A stretch of DNA of 64,000 nt from Rutidosis leptorrhynchoides (lineage: Eukaryota > Streptophyta > Magnoliopsida > Asterales > Asteraceae), in assembly GCF_046630445.1 (NCBI RefSeq), contig NC_092335.1, forward strand, positions 308,001 to 372,000, written 5' to 3'. The translations under genes and the position numbers were made by a program. Below, piece after piece: positions 63,806 through 64,000 of this stretch. The notes beneath the pieces were generated by a model. It did no database searches and was not told where the DNA came from. It saw only the letters and a list, made by a program, of their open reading frames with translations. The stretch's first letter is position 1. Every line of letters starts with the position of its first letter.

Positions 63806-64000
63806 CAATGGGGAAGTAACCAATCGGGGGGAAGCAAAAAAAAAATCGTTTTTTGAAAAAACTTTGTTCACGAACATTATAGATTGGATGAAAATAAGAA
63901 CATTTAGAAAAGACACTTCGTGATGAATGTTATTATTTTGGCGGGAAAACGATCGACAAAAATAACATTCAAGATAATATTGTTCGTGAAGAATGTTAAC
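63806..64000 (+). mobile_element. Foldback/MITE copy, left arm, cut by the window end
   Basis: Starts tcaatggggaagtaaccaat directly after a TA run and matches the arm at 47551-47760, including cgatcgacaaaaataaca, almost base for base. Its other end is outside the window. Confidence 0.8.

Overview
The window is repeat-rich nuclear DNA of a flowering plant, almost certainly a eudicot and plausibly Asteraceae (inferred from LTR style, not tested). It is AT-rich, one intron-containing host gene is clear, and most of the rest is nested LTR retrotransposons whose boundaries can be fixed from target-site duplications (TSDs).

Layout. (1) The outermost element, here B0, is on the + strand and enters the window already in progress. 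It has internal sequence at 1-292 and a 3' LTR starting at 293, recovered in three pieces (293-356, 31887-33454, 42247-44305). (2) A Ty3/gypsy chromovirus of Tekay/Del type (357-31881, TSD CGATA, about 9.85 kb without its guests) sits in that LTR. It carries an extra ORF upstream of gag, a Gag-PR-RT-RH-INT-chromodomain polyprotein, a PBS and a PPT. (3) Two elements of the B family sit inside the chromovirus: B1 in the upstream ORF (2957-12260, TSD ACATG) and B2 in gag-pol (14748-27105, TSD ACTTG). B2 itself contains a solo LTR (18851-19464, TSD CCTTC). (4) B3 (33455-42241, TSD GTAGT) also lies in the B0 LTR. (5) 44306-46400 holds a degenerate coiled-coil ORF and a 277-bp tandem duplication. 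(6) A three-exon DUF1218-family membrane-protein gene occupies 46640-50198 on the minus strand. Its large second intron holds foldback elements with telomere-like repeats and a 5'-truncated LINE. (7) B4 (51452-60270, TSD ATCAG) splits an old retroelement relic with a CCHC knuckle. (8) 61170-64000 is intergenic, with an A-tailed retroposon, a short unidentified minus-strand exon and a second foldback copy cut by the window end.

The most interesting object is the B family. It is non-autonomous: none of the four complete copies has recognisable gag-pol, yet each has LTRs, a tRNA-iMet-type PBS and a TSD. Each copy carries the same cargo: (a) a short acidic pre-gag ORF; (b) a fragment of host poly(A)-binding protein with the same in-frame TAG in all copies; (c) a 57-codon ORF on the antisense strand encoding a two-helix membrane peptide, intact in all four copies and preceded by a TATA box; and (d) two conserved hairpins, one presenting a PPT-like motif that also occurs in the chromovirus leader. 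The chromovirus is a plausible relative or source of trans-acting proteins (inference), but the copy here is broken by two insertions, a frameshift and a stop codon.
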